A DNA stretch of 64,000 nucleotides from Rhabdophis nuchalis (taxonomy: Eukaryota > Chordata > Lepidosauria > Squamata > Natricidae), in NCBI GenBank assembly GCA_039707465.1, contig CM077644.1, positions 98,382,375 through 98,446,374 on the forward strand, given 5' to 3'. Each line of letters starts with the position of its first letter. Positions within the stretch are counted from its first letter, which is position 1. Shown here piece by piece: positions 24,472 through 36,030 of this stretch. The notes beneath the pieces are model-generated. The model searched no databases and was not told where the DNA came from. It saw only the letters and a list, made by a program, of their open reading frames with translations. The position numbers and the translations under genes are program-made.

Positions 24472-25488
24472 ATGGCTTTTCAATTGGCAGTCTACATTAA
24501 CTCTCTTCAAACTGATGTTATCCTGGTCGATAGGTTGCATTGCAAGTCCTAGCAAGTCAATATTCTAATACATCTGGAACAAACATGGTTTCCAGAAACA
24601 TTTCTGTGGGTAAAATAGATTTGGAAAATGTATAAATATAATGGGCATATCCCCAATGGTGACTAAATGTTGAGTCTTACCTAGATCCTCTGCACTCCAT
24701 TTTAACATGAATTAAAGCCAAAAGATGAGGCATGGAATTGAGGAGGAATGACTGATTTAAGTTCATTTATGCCCCTTCTTTTTCATTCAAAAAAGGAGAA
24801 GATTAGTAAACAGGCCCAAGCCTGCTTAACTTTAACAAACAACTATGTCTTATGGTATATGCTATCCTAGTCTTAGACCAATGGAAAAGTTGCTCTGTTT
24901 CTAAACCAAAAGTGAAAAACCTTTATCGTCTTTCTCAGAAAATAAGACCAAGTCTTTTAGACTTGAAAATAAGCATTTGGGCTTTTTTCCGAGGCGGTCT
25001 TACTCCCCCCCCCCAAAATAATAACTTTATTGGATATGTCATATTGGTACAGGCTGGTGAAAACCAACTCTGACTATTTCCATGGTTTTCCCCTAATTAA
25101 AAGTAAAGGTTTGTCACTTTCTCAAAACAATCAGTCCAATGAGTATGCTGTCCAGTTGCTAGGTGACTCCAGTTCCCTCCTTCCGAGCACCTGCAGGAAT
25201 GTCCTTGGTTCTCAAGAGAAAGTATTTTGTTTTGGCTACAACATCCCAACTCTCACCATTCCCCCCTCCCTGTCCCTCTTCTTCAGTGTGCCAGAGCTGC
25301 AAGTCTCAAAATGGCCTCAGCCAGGCCAGCTTCAGGGCTGATATTTCATTGCATCCTACAACGGCTTCAGGATTTTCTGCAAATCAGTCAGATTCTCTGC
25401 CTGTGACGTGGCCTCATCCTCCCCTACAGTCACCAAGAGAATTTCCTTGATAACTGTCAATAGGTGCCTGCCTTCCCTTGAAGTCCTT
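24472..25488. other. Mostly unassigned intergenic DNA
   Basis: Contains a transposon-end-like block at 24925-25010 (see 26375). The rest has no recognisable element. Confidence 0.5.
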
Positions 25489-26345
25489 TTTTTTAAGTTT
25501 TTATTTTTAGACAAACATAAACAGACAAACAAAAAACATAAAACCATTTTCCTTTACAAACAGTGTGTCGATTGCTTACAAGATTTCTGTGCGTCCTTTC
25601 CATAGTCATCACTTACAATTTATAAAAAATAATATATTATCAAATCAAATACATTTATATATATTATTATTGTTGTACCTCCTTTGTTTGACTATCACCA
25701 TTATTTCTTCATTTTAAACGAGATACATTAAATATTGGGATCATTTATATTATAGCAATTCATTACAACATCTTAAACATCTCCAATGATAAAATATTTT
25801 TATGTTATATTCTGTGTCATTCAATTATTCTTGTATTTACAACATTCTCTGATAACTTTCATTTCCATGGTGTTTTTTTATCTAACCATTGATAAAATAT
25901 ATCCCATATCCTATAAAATTGTTTATCTTCTTGTTCTCTAATTTCAAATGTCAATTTACTCATTTCAGCACATTCCATTATTTTGTGAATAACTTCCTCC
26001 TGCATTGGTATTTTCTCATTTTTCCAATTTTTAGCAAATTCAATTCTAGCTGCTGTTAACACATTTACAATCAAATATTTCAATTCTCTATTGTATGTTT
26101 CCGGTATAATTCCCAATAAAAAGATCTCTGATTTAAAGTCTATATGTTTTTTTTAATCATTTTTTCCAACCAAGTGGAAAAGTCCAAAAGTCCAACAAGC
26201 TTCTATGCAAATCCACCACATATGGTAATATGAACCCAGGATCTGATGACATTTCCAACGCTTTTCCAATTTATTCTTGAACATTCTTGCTATTCTCGTC
26301 CGAGATAGATGCCACCTGTAAAACATCTTATACAAATTTTCTTTA
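25489..26345 (-). mobile_element. L1 LINE ORF2 C-terminus and 3' UTR
   Basis: The minus strand encodes KMFYRWHLSRTRIARM and GSYYHMWWICIEACWTF, then (other frame) NVLTAARIEFAKNWKNEKIP and KQFYRIWDIFYQWLDKK. This is the L1 ORF2 C-terminal region with at least one frameshift. The 3' UTR ends in an A-rich tail at about 25490. 5'-truncated. Confidence 0.88.
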
Positions 26346-26374
26346 TATGCTGTTGATATTTGTCATTTTATAAT

Positions 26375-26888
26375 TTAGAGACCAAGGCGGTCTTAATTTT
26401 TTTGAGGTGCATCAGACCAGACATGGTTAGCTGGACACATCGTGGATGTACCGTCTCATTGGAGGAAAATTTGGAGGAGGATTTTCCTGCCTGTCATCCT
26501 TCCCTCAGTCTGTGCTAAGCTTGAAGAATGGATGACAGGCAGGAAAATCCCTGTCCCCATTTTCCTCCCATTCGGCAAAAAGGTTTCCACGAGCCTCCCA
26601 AAAAGAGGAAAAAAGCAAAGCAGCTGGCCGCAGAGCTGCTGGCTTCAGGGAAGTGGCCCAACAAGTAGAAGCGCTGCACCCAGAAAGAGAAGGGCAAAAG
26701 CAGTATTTGCGCTGCCCAAGGGGCCAGTGGGCTGTAGCTGCAGCTAGACAGTCCCCCGCACCCATGCCACCACTCGTGCTGGCCACGCCCATACCTGGAT
26801 TGATTTCAGGGATGGGGTAATATTAGGGCCAGCCCCCCAAAATTAGGGTTAGGCTTATTATTGGGGTGGGTTTTCAGAGAAACATGGT
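26375..26888 (+). mobile_element. DNA-transposon fragment (right end CAGAGAAACATGG)
   Basis: The right end TTTTCAGAGAAACATGGTAG and TAATAAGCCTAACCC-like sequence pair in type with AAAATAAGACCAAGTC at 24938. The GAGGCGGTCTTA motif occurs at both 24992 and 26381. The family is not identified; the L1 fragment lies between the two parts. Confidence 0.45.
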
Positions 26889-26889
26889 A

Positions 26890-28063
26890 GGCCTCCAGAT
26901 AGTGTTGAACTACAGGTCCCAGGAGCCCACAAATGAGCCACACTGAGCCACAGGTCTCCTTATCTCAATCTAAAGAATGGTCAGTTCCTATGAATTTTGT
27001 GTAGTCAGAATAACCAATCTTTCTTTCAAAAGCAATTTACTTTCTGCATTCTGCCTTGGTCTCTGCTCCATCAAGATGCTACCTTCCCCAGAGACAACTT
27101 TATTTTTACTAAAGGCCAAGGCTCTACTCATGACCTATCAATTTGGAGCTTTACTCCAACTGGTCTAGACTGTGACCACAGTAATTGTCAAGAGATTTGA
27201 AGTGGTGGGAGAGGGAAGAGTGGATCATTTGAGTTTGCCACTTCACTGACAAACTGAAGGCTAGTTTTGAGAGTCATTTACTGTGTTTCTTTATAGATTA
27301 GGGGAAGGAGGGAAAGGAAGAGTCCTGGGAAAGCAATTAAACCCACTCTCTCCTTAAGTAAGCAGAAGGCAAAATGATGATAAATGTTCTATCAAGCCTG
27401 CTGTTTACAGTATACTTAGGCAAGTGATTAATTTCTCATTTTCATGTTATCTGACTACAGCTTCTCAGCACAGCTGTTTTTTGTTTTTGAAACCAGGAAA
27501 AGCTAAAGTGATTATTCTTTCTTGACTTGACGACAGGGAGAAAATACCAGATGAATATGAGGGAGGCAGGGTTTTATCAGTCACCTGGGAATTTAATGCC
27601 CGACAATAATAAAAAAAAAAAGAAGAAGAAGGAGGGGGAAGAGAAAAGAAGAGTCTAAACTAAAATATCAGATGGTAAAGCTTCCTGAAATATGGTGCTC
27701 TGTAGAACTCGGTGGGACTCAGTAGATCACCAGTCCTAAATGTGGCCAAATATAGTGAAGGGAAATGGATCTGATTACTTAATAGGGCTTTGCCCATTTG
27801 GAAAATGAGAAGGGATTGACAAACTCAGCAAGATGGTGGAAGGAGCATTGCAATGCTCATTGCTGCGTTGCAATGTAGTTACGGTGCACATACATTCAAA
27901 TGGGGTAGGACTTGCATCCTGATCTTTCATCCACCATTGAATCACTTTTGGCCCCATCTCCAGAGTGACCACTGCCAGGATAGCTGAATCTGCTATGACC
28001 TACTATTTAAAAAAAAAATAGCCAAAACTCTCATCTGAATGAAAGTGAATAAAAGGTAAATAA
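26890..28063. other. Unassigned intergenic DNA
   Basis: Nothing recognisable apart from an A-rich GAAGAA run at about 27610-27650. Confidence 0.55.
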
Positions 28064-28240
28064 GAGCCATGGTGCCCCAGTGGTTAGAATGCAGTATTGC
28101 AGGCTAATTCTGTCAACTGCTAGCAGTTTGATCCTCACCAGCTCAAGGTTGACTCAGGTTTCCATCCTCTGTAAACCACTTAGAGAGGGTTGTAAAACAC
28201 TGTGAAGTGGTATATACTAAGTCTAAGTGCTATTCCTATT
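28064..28240 (+). mobile_element. MIR-like tRNA SINE with L2-type tail
   Basis: Head GAGCCATGGTGCCCCAGTGG, B-box-like GCAGTTTGATCCTCACC, and 3' end GTAAAACACTGTGAAGTGGT then TATA...CTAAGTGCTATT. The tail resembles the L2 3' end, so L2 was probably the partner. Confidence 0.75.
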
Positions 28241-28248
28241 TACTAAAG

Positions 28249-28362
28249 CAGGGGTCCCCAACCTTTGCAACTTTAAGTCTGAAGGACTTCAGCTCCCAGA
28301 ATTCTCCAGCCAGCAAAGCTGAAGTCCTTCAGACTTAAAGTTGCAAAGGTTGGGGACCCCTG
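28249..28362. mobile_element. hAT foldback MITE
   Basis: A 114-bp near-perfect palindrome (CAGGGGTCCCCAACCTTTGC ... CCTTTGCAAC inverse) with the perfect duplication TACTAAAG at 28241-28248 and 28363-28370. It lies exactly at the tail of the preceding SINE. Confidence 0.93.
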
Positions 28363-28519
28363 TACTAAAGGAGTGAAAGAACAGAAGATGAATAGAATGG
28401 AATAGGAAAAAAAATTGGGAACAGTAGAGGTATTTGTGATGTCCAATGGTATAGATTCTTTTATGGATGTGTATGAAAAAGAGAGGGAAATGTTGACAGT
28501 TGTGTAATCATTATTCCTG

Positions 28520-28860
28520 TAGAAGATAGAGGTGATTCAGTTCATGTTATATATTTGGACTTAGGAAAAGGTTTGACAATGTCCCCACTCAGGATGTCTA
28601 GGGAAGGGTTAAACAAAAAGTCAAAATGGCAGCTGCAACTGCATGATCCTAGCTTTGCCATTGCAGGCAAAATAAAATGTAGGCCTTTAATCACATGGTT
28701 GGGATTCTAACCTGATTTTTTTTAAACCATTAGATGTCCTTGTGTCCCTCACTACAGATCTCTTCAATAAGCGTAGTAGTTATGGGTTTGGAAGTTGCAT
28801 TATCTCATAAATGGCCAACTGGCTTAATGACAGGAAGTAGAGGGTAGAAATAGACACAAT
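28520..28860 (+). mobile_element. Decayed CR1/L2-type RT fragment
   Basis: Reads HVIYLDLGKGFDNVPTQDV on the plus strand, the conserved VIYLDFSKAFDTVPH-like RT block, with stops after it. A later segment (WLNDRK-like) may be the next RT motif. Confidence 0.6.
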
Positions 28861-28879
28861 GGTATTACTTGTAGAAGTA

Positions 28880-29663
28880 CATCAATTGTCACAGACATTT
28901 TGGTTGTTCTGTGTTTTTGTTTGTTTGTTTGTTTGTTTTGTAGCTAAAATGGCTACAATTTTGTAAGACCATATAAAAAGTAAGGAAAATCACATTTTAA
29001 AAATGAAAAGTAGTTTCTCTTTCTCTGTGGCAAGAATATGTATATCTCTATAAAGGAAGACTTTAGCTTGTAAAAAATAAATAAGTAGGCATTTCAGTAT
29101 TGTATCCAAAAAGCTTCCTCTAGGTACATTTTTAGTTCAAGTCTGGTGGGCATTTCATTTTAATGTCTATTTTAGCATCTTGGTTTGCAAGAATCAATCC
29201 CACTATGTTAATTTAGGGTTGTCTGTGCTGTGGAAAGGCTCCAAATCTGACATTGCAATGGATTTGCATGTTCTTCAACTAGCCTACTAATTAGATCCTT
29301 CGAATTGTGTGAAAAGAACCATGGTTTCTCCTCAACAAATTGGAAAATTATTAGATGTTTTACTATTGTTGGGAAAACCTCATATCACTCAAAAGAAGCT
29401 GTGGTGAGTAATTATTACCATAAGATATGCTTGCTCTTTTCTAAGTGAAAGCCACAAGGAGACGTTTTGTGGTTCAAATGCACTATTCCATTTGTCTGTC
29501 CCAATCAAGGTGCAAATTCAGGTCTAAGAATAATCTTATTAGCTCTATAGAACTTGGATTGGCAATTTGCACACAAAATAGCAGATTCAGTGGCTGGCTG
29601 TGTGGTTGATACCTTTAAACTGAATCTGGACTAAAGCTTAAACTCAGTCTGGCTGACTTTGTG
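28880..29663. other. Unassigned intergenic DNA
   Basis: A short TTTG repeat at about 28911-28936; otherwise nothing recognisable. Confidence 0.55.
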
Positions 29664-29890
29664 CACCAGTTTGGTATAGTGACTAAGGCACCAGAATAGA
29701 AACTAGGACACTGGGAGTTCTAGTCCCATCTTAGGCACAAAGGCATATAAACATTCTGGAGCAAATCACTTTTCCCCCAATACTAGAAAGCAAGCAAGGG
29801 GAAACCACTTCCCTAAAACCTTGCCAAGAAATCTGTGGGGATTAATCTAGGCAGTTGTCAGGAGTCAACAATGCTTCAAAAGCGAAAACA
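29664..29890 (+). mobile_element. tRNA-derived CORE-type SINE
   Basis: Head CCAGTTTGGTATAGTGACTA, B-box-like GGGAGTTCTAGTCCC, a core region (GGAGCAAATCACTTTTCCCC, cf. the CORE consensus), AAACCTTGCCAAGAAA and a tail like RTE/Bov-B (CAGTTGTCAGGAGTCAACA). Confidence 0.65.
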
Positions 29891-30054
29891 CCCAAAATCT
29901 TTTGCTCTTGTGATTTTTGTGGCAGCTGGGGAGGGGGAAAAATGTGGCTGTGTTGTGTTTTTTAAGCTGATATTCTCCAAGTAAGAGGTCAAACCTTAGG
30001 CTGGTAAAATGGAGTCATCTGGTGCCAGTCTAGTAATTACTTTTCAAATGTATA

Positions 30055-30389
30055 CAAGTAGTCCTCATCTTACGATCAAGCCCAATTGAGCCCAAACGCT
30101 ATGCTGCTAAATGGGACATTTGTTAAGTGAGTTTTGCCCCATTTTATGACCTTTCTTGCCATGTTTGTTAAGTGAATCATTGCAATTGTTAAGTAGGTGA
30201 GTCTGGCTTTTACCCATTGACTTTGCTTGTAGGAAGATTGCAAAAGATGATCAACATGATTCCCAGGACACTGAAACTATCGGGATGCTGCCATGGTTGT
30301 AAGTGTGAAAAAATGGCCATCAATCCCTTTTTTCAGTGATGTTGCAACTTTGGTCGCTAAATGAACTGTGGTAAGTCAAGGACAACCTG
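30055..30389 (+). mobile_element. Tc1/mariner-like MITE (GTAGTCCTTGACTTACGACC family)
   Basis: CAAGTAGTCCTCATCTTACG ... GTAAGTCAAGGACAACCTG with TA on both sides. Interior GTTAAGTGAATCATTGCA as in relatives. Confidence 0.82.
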
Positions 30390-30391
30390 TA

Positions 30392-31167
30392 TCTTCTTCA
30401 GTACCAAAGACTTCATTTCTTAAAGCTAGGGAACTAAACCATAAGGTTACTAGAATGCATTTTAAGCCTTATCTAAATTTGTAGATTTCCAGATTTTGCA
30501 TTATCGGTACCTAACAGGATTGTATTAGAATCAAATTAATTAATTAACCATGAAATTAGTGAAACTAAAAGTGCTTATGGTTGGCTGGACAGCGCTCCTA
30601 CTTAACAATATAGTTGCATAGTTTCTAGTTATCTTTTATTTTCTTCCGCTTCCTATTTATGCTGTAATGTTTTGCGGCTTGCAATAGTAATCACTTCAGT
30701 TCTATGTTGTATATAAACAGTTCTCTCATGTCTCTTCAGTTTTTATAGAGTGTTCTATACTTGACATTCTGCAGTTTGTAGTTTAAATTAATAAAGTTTT
30801 TCTTTCTTAAAAAATACTAATCCATCTTGGTATTGCCTCTATTTAAATTTAATGAACTGAAACCAGATCCCAAATTAGGATGTTATTTAAGCCATAGAAT
30901 TTACAAACTCAAAGCAATAAATGCAAATTGGAGTATTACAAATATATTTAATAGAGTGAGTCCAATCATCTCACATTTACAGGGTCTTCTTCAATTCTCA
31001 GAAGATGGAACGTTGGTACAACACCCTCTCCTGAAACACACACACACACACACACTCCTGCATGCGAGATGTTATGCATTTATTTTGGATCTGCTGAATA
31101 AAAGAAAATCTTGTAAACCAATAATATGTACATTTATATCATGATTTCAAATGGGCAATAAACAGTA
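30392..31167. other. Intergenic DNA with a possible solo LTR
   Basis: Around 30580-30815 a TATA motif (TTGTATATAAACAG) precedes, by about 85 bp, ATTAATAAAGTTTTTC, the spacing of an LTR promoter and poly(A) signal. No TG...CA ends or target duplication could be fixed, so this is only suggestive. A CA repeat lies at about 31036-31055. Confidence 0.35.
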
Positions 31168-31169
31168 TA

Positions 31170-31410
31170 CAGTGATCCCTCGTTTTTCGCGGCTTCATGT
31201 TTCGCGGCTTCAGTGCGTCGCGGGTTTTTCAAAAATACAGAATAGAAAAAAAATGCATTGGTAGGAGGCAAGCGCCCCCTAGTGCTTGCTTTAAACGATG
31301 TCCACCAACTCAAGTTTCCGGTATAGTGTATTGCAAATCCTACTTTGCGGTTTTTCAGTTTTCGCGGAAGGTTCCGGTCCCCATTAACCGCGAAAAATGA
31401 GGGATTACTG
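31170..31410 (+). mobile_element. Tc1/mariner (Tigger-like) MITE
   Basis: CAGTGATCCCTCGTTTTTCG ... CGAAAAATGAGGGATTACTG, flanked by TA on both sides. The terminal sequence resembles pogo/Tigger elements of vertebrates. Confidence 0.9.
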
Positions 31411-31412
31411 TA

Positions 31413-32050
31413 TTAGTTCACCAGGTGTGTAAACAATGAATCCCCACCCATGAGTTTAATTTATGGAAGTTACCTGGGTGTTTAATTGAAGTCATCGGAC
31501 TCAGCCATTTCTTGTAGCTTTGAGCTCCACAGCTTCAAATATTTTCCAATTAATTTCAATGAAATTTTGCATTCTATATTCACAAGCAATGGATATTTGA
31601 AGAATTCTGCCCCATTAAAGATGCTTGAAGAACTGTACTCTGCACACCCCTATATGAAATATATCCCATCTTTCAAATCGGATATATTTCTTGTACACTG
31701 GATCTCAGCTATTAATCAGAATCCTAAAGAATTTCAGTAAGAGATGTCAATGTTCTAATGAGGAATTTGCTTTTCTGCCAAATATTGCGAGTTTTTTGTT
31801 TTTTTTAAAGAGCACACCGGAGCATGAATGCATAGCTAGACACAATGTTCAGAAAAATTGCAAAAACAAACCTTGTTCACCGATGAAAGATGCTTCCAAG
31901 AGCTTTCCTGAGTATTGCATGAAAGAGATAAGCAAAAAAAAAAAAAAAAAAGTAGGCAGCAGGACATTTATGTAACAAAAAATGAGACATCTAACCAATT
32001 AGCAATTAAGAAAATTTTCTCAAAGTAGGGGTGGGGTGGGACTTACGTTT
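31413..32050. other. Unassigned intergenic DNA
   Basis: Open frames here (31486-31740, 31691-31975) lack any family signature. An A18 run at about 31934 could be a retroposed tail, but no source is recognisable. Confidence 0.5.
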
Positions 32051-32054
32051 GAAT

Positions 32055-32747
32055 CAGTGGTGGGATTCACTTACCCTTGCTACCGGTTTGCAAATGTGAG
32101 TGTGCTTGCACACTTGCACGCATGTGCCACATTCTTCAAGGTGTTAATTATCATCTTTAAAGCGCTCCATGGCTCGGGACCTAGCTATCTGCGGGATCGG
32201 ATCCTGCCTCATACATCCTCACGGCCGATTCGCTCCCACAGAGAGGGACTTCTCCGGGTGCCGTCCACTAGACTGTGTCAGCGGGCGACACCCAGGGGAA
32301 GGGCTCTCTCTGTGGCGGGCCCGGCCCTCTGGAACGACCTTCCCCCCGATATTAGGACGACCACGGACCTCCGCTCCTTCCGTCTTAAATTAAAAACTTA
32401 CTTTTTCCGTCTGGCCGGCTTGGGATAGTCCCCCTGTCTTGGGGTTTTACTGGGTAAATTTTAGTTTAGTTAGTTAAATGGGATTTTAGCACAGGCTGAG
32501 TTTAATTTGGCTTTTAAATTGTTTGTATATTTTATTGTTGTTTGTATGTTTTTTACTGTTTTTATTCTACCTGTGCACCGCCCCGAGTCCCCATGGGGAG
32601 AGGGAGCGGTTTATAAGTATTAAATGATTTGATTTGATTTGATTTTGATTCTGCCCATGTGCACGTTGGGGTGGGTGGGCAGAGCCTCCAGCAGCTGCCA
32701 CTACCGGTTCGCCCAAACCGGTAAGAACCAGCTGAATACCACCTCTG
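32055..32747 (+). mobile_element. hAT MITE split by an L2 insertion
   Basis: Left part CAGTGGTGGGATTCAC...TGCTACCGGTTTGC (32055-32136); right part TACCGGTTCGCCCAAACC...GAATACCACCTCTG (32645-32747). Outer flanks GTTTGAAT / GTTTGAAG match 7 of 8. The L2 sits between. Confidence 0.88.
32137..32645 (+). mobile_element. L2 LINE 3' end (RT C-terminus)
   Basis: Encodes the C-terminal ORF2 segment FKALHGSGPSYLRDRILPH ... PALWNDLPPDIRTTTDLRSF to a stop near 32428. The 3' UTR carries the L2 hairpin (CACCGCCCCGAGTCCCC ... GGAGCGGTTTATAAG) and ends in (GATTT)n. It is 5'-truncated. Confidence 0.9.
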
Positions 32748-32983
32748 GTTTGAAGCTTCCCAAATGAAGGGTAAGTACAATTGCTATTATTGAAAAATCT
32801 GTGTACATAAAGGGTTGCTATTAGGAAAAAAAAGTCCCCAGATTTCCTTAAAAACAAACTGCAAAATGAATCAATTGGTTGAAATAGATCTCTTAATCAA
32901 GGTGACGGTAAACTATTCCTTTATATACTGTTGCTCTGATGAATGTGTTTCAAAAAGTTACAGGCTTCAAATTTACCTCAGAT

Positions 32984-33282
32984 CAGTGGTGGGATATGAC
33001 CGGTACACCCTGGTACAGGCGTACCGGTGCCTGCTGGGACCATTTCGGTACGGTGCTCAGGAGGGCCCACTCGCCCGCCTGACTTTGTTACCTGTATTTG
33101 AGCCGATCGGGGCTTCCCAGCACGTGGAAGTGTATGGCGCCTTTGCGACACTCCTGGAGCATTGTGGAGTGTTGTGGTAAGTATGCATGCGTGCGCTGCG
33201 TGCATGCTGCGCAGTTGCATGTGGTGGACACCCGGCCTTGTTGCACCATACCGGTTGCACCGGGATCCGAAACCCACCACTG
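32984..33282 (+). mobile_element. hAT MITE (CAGTGGTGGG family)
   Basis: CAGTGGTGGGATATGACC ... CGAAACCCACCACTG, 299 bp, GC-rich inside, with the perfect duplication CCTCAGAT at 32976-32983 and 33283-33290. Confidence 0.93.
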
Positions 33283-33290
33283 CCTCAGAT

Positions 33291-34050
33291 GAAGCTTTAT
33301 TTTTTAATGTGAACCACAGAAAGAAATATATGAGTTAAAACCACATTCAAGGGACATGATTAGAAACAGACTGATTAATGTCCACTCTTTTTTTTTTCTT
33401 AGAAAAAGGAACTGTAAAAACAGGCTCTGGATCAGGACTACGGTGTTAGTAATCATAAAAAAAAAACACCATATAAAGCACCAGAACTTTAATGTAAGTG
33501 CTTTCTTCTCCCTTTAATAATTTTGAAAATCTTAGTTCCATTCATTGCAAAAAGGTTAAGGATTAAGTTCCATTTGACTCTTTCAAAGTCAATTTATTTT
33601 TGACAGAGAATTTAATAAAGTCAGGGTTTCTCAAGAAGAATAACAATTCTGCTCATGGAGGAAAATGTATGCCTTTTCTTAATTGCCATTTTCACTTTCT
33701 GGCAAACAGCACAATTCAACTGACATGGGTTTCGAGGCAATGCTTCTGCCAAAACGCAGCTAATATTAGCACTGGTATCCAGCCAGCATACTAAACTCAT
33801 CCCTTATTTTCTCGCTTTATTGTATATTATTCTTTTTTTTTAAAATAATCACTTGATTTTCATCATAGTTTGAAACATAATTTAATGTTTAATTAATTTG
33901 TCTATGAGAAAAAAGCATCATGCCGTTAAGCTCTGCTATGAAGGACTTTGCCAAGGTTAAAGAGCATGAATCCAGATAACCTTGAGATGGTAGTAAAGAG
34001 TTTTTATATATCCTTGCTGCCATCTAGTGGTCATCTATATTTTGCCATCA
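33291..34050. other. Unassigned intergenic DNA
   Basis: A+T-rich, with poly(T)/poly(A) runs and no recognisable feature. Confidence 0.6.
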
Positions 34051-34071
34051 CATTTGATAACACCTAGTACA

Positions 34072-34265
34072 GGGTGTCTGCAACCTTTAACACTCAAACA
34101 GCCATTTGGACCTGTTTCCACAGAAAAGAAAACTCCAGGAGCCACAAAACCTGGATGGGTGTGGCCAACTCAACATCATTCACTCCCACCCAGTCACATG
34201 ACATCTCCAGGCACACCTACACAGGTTTTGTGGCTCCTGGTGTTTTCTTTTCTGTGGGAAACAGG
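34072..34265. repeat. Inverted repeat, 43-bp arms, probable hAT foldback
   Basis: CCTGTTTCCACAGAAAAG ... ACAAAACCTG (34111-34153) is inverted at 34222-34265 (CAGGTTTTGTGGCTCC ... GGGAAACAGG). The left end CAGGGTGTCTGCAACC is hAT-like; no matching right end is present because the pyrimidine tract begins there. Confidence 0.75.
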
Positions 34266-34579
34266 TATCTCTTTCTCTATGTCTCTCTTTCTCTCTGTCC
34301 CTCTCTTTCTCTCTCTCTTTCTCTTCTCATCTCTCTCTTGCTCTTTGTCTCTCTCCCTCTCTTTCTCATCTCTGTCTGTCTCTCTCTCTCTCTCTGTCCC
34401 TCTTTCTCATCTCTCTCTCTTTCTCTGTCCCTCTCTCTCTTTCTCTGTCCCTCTCTTTCTCTCTGTCTCTTTCTCCCTCTCTTTCTCTTTCTCATCTCTG
34501 TCTCTCTTTCTCTCTCTTATCTCTCTCTGTCCCTCTCTCTCTTTTTCTCTGTCCCTCTCTCTCTTTGTTTCTTTCTTTT

Positions 34580-34643
<64 letters not shown>

Positions 34644-34741
34644 TCGTTTTCATCTCTCTCTTGCTCTTTCTGTCTCTCTTTCTCCCTCTCTATCTCTCTT
34701 TCTCATCTGTCTCTCTCTTTCTCTTTCTCTCTCTCATTGTG
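34266..34741. repeat. Pyrimidine microsatellite (TCTC, TTTC)
   Basis: Long polypyrimidine run with a pure TTTC tract at about 34567-34644. Long frames through it encode only Ser/Leu/Phe repeats and are not genes. Confidence 0.95.
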
Positions 34742-34750
34742 TCTATGTTC

Positions 34751-34930
34751 CAGTGGTGGATTTCAAAAATTTTTAGGACCTATTCTGTAGGTGTGCCTGT
34801 TTTGTGGGTGTGGCTTGTTGGTCATGTGACCAGGTGGGAGTGGCTTGGCAGTCATGTGGCAGGGTGGGCATGGCCAACTTGTAAAATGTGGTGAAACTCA
34901 CTTAACAATACTGTTGCTTAGCAACCAAAA
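34751..34930 (+). mobile_element. hAT MITE fragment (CAGTGGTGG family)
   Basis: CAGTGGTGGATTTCAAAAAT start; then GTGGGCATGGCCAACTTG, AAATGTGGTGAAACTCA and TTAGCAACCAAAATGTTGG, which match the 21378 element in reverse. The right end is missing. Confidence 0.65.
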
Positions 34931-34934
34931 TGTT

Positions 34935-35260
34935 GGCTCAGGAACTCTGGCATTTGAAGCATGCAAGTCTTAAAGCTGTCAGGTTACAAGACCCTTGCAC
35001 CCCTAACCCTTTACAAAACAAACCCAGGGGTGTTCAAACTTGACAGCTTTAAGACTTGTGGACTTCAACTTCCAGAATTCCCCCTCCAGTCATGTTGGCT
35101 GATGAACACTGGCATTTGAAGTGTGCAGGACTTAAAGCTATCAAGTTACAAGACCCTTGCACCCCTAACCCTTTACAAAAAAGAACCCCCAGGGGTGTTC
35201 AAACTTGACAGCTTTAAGACTTGTGGGCTTCAACTTCCAGAATTCCTCCTTCCCTCGCTC
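34935..35260. repeat. 162-bp tandem duplication of foldback-MITE sequence
   Basis: GGCATTTGAAG occurs at 34949 and 35111; both copies carry ACAAGACCCTTGCACCCC and CAGGGGTGTTCAAACTTGAC. The unit contains diverged foldback hAT arms (CTTCAACTTCCAGAATTCC). Confidence 0.8.
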
Positions 35261-35553
35261 AGCTGCTTTCACCCATTACTAATAACCTTTGCCAAAGGCT
35301 CCCAGTCATGCCTTTATGGCACAGATATTGTATCTCCGTGTGTGTGTAACCAGATCAGCTTGTACTCAGGATAGTGTGGGTGAATGGTCATGATGATGAA
35401 GAGCAGTAGTGGTGAGTTGGTAGAGTGTCATAACTGCTGTGATATTGGCAGTAGTTTATTGATAACACCACATTACCCCAGTTAAGGATGGTCCATTTTA
35501 AACATTTAGACTTTCAGCAACTATTCAGTGATATTGTACTAATTGATCTAGAG

Positions 35554-35750
35554 CAGGGGTCTCAAACTCAATTTACCTGGGGGCCGCTGGAGGCAAAAGC
35601 TGGGTGAGGCTGGGCCGCATAAGGGATTCCACAGAGGTCCACTCCCCCTGCGGGCTGCACTAATATTATACTTTCATATCACGGTGGGGGCCACAAGATA
35701 CTGTCCTGCGGGCCGCAATTGGCCCGCGGGCCATGAGAATGAGGCCTCTG
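35554..35750 (+). mobile_element. hAT non-autonomous element (CAGGGGTCTCAAACTC)
   Basis: 197 bp, GC-rich, from CAGGGGTCTCAAACTCAA to GAATGAGGCCTCTG, with the perfect duplication ATCTAGAG at 35546-35553 and 35751-35758. Confidence 0.92.
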
Positions 35751-35899
35751 ATCTAGAGTTTGGATCTAGAAATTAAGAGTAAACCCATTCTAATATTCTT
35801 TCAGGAGGCCCTGAAGATGTGGTTCTGCCAGGGGCCAGGGAAACTTGGAGCAGGATGGAGCCCATTAAACAGCTGGTATGAATGTGTATGGTCACCAGG

Positions 35900-36028
35900 G
35901 AGGAGGGTTATTTTATTATTTTTATGTTTTATTATTTTTATTTCTTTTTTATTGTGCTTTTATGTCCTTGAGTTGCCATGTGCGAGTAGGGGGAAATATA
36001 AATGTTCTAAATAAATAAATAAATAAAT
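35900..36028 (+). mobile_element. Possible L2-like LINE tail
   Basis: CCTTGAGTTGCCATGTGCG ... GGGGGAAATATAAATGTTC then (AAATA)n resembles a decayed L2 3' end. Confidence 0.4.
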
Positions 36029-36030
36029 AT

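Noticed and set aside
34027..34790. Open frames of about 240 codons
   Set aside because: They run through a TCTC/TTTC microsatellite and encode only Ser/Leu/Phe repeats. Low complexity, not a gene.
34990..35180. Telomere-like CCCCTAACCC repeats
   Set aside because: Only single occurrences within a duplicated MITE segment, not an array.
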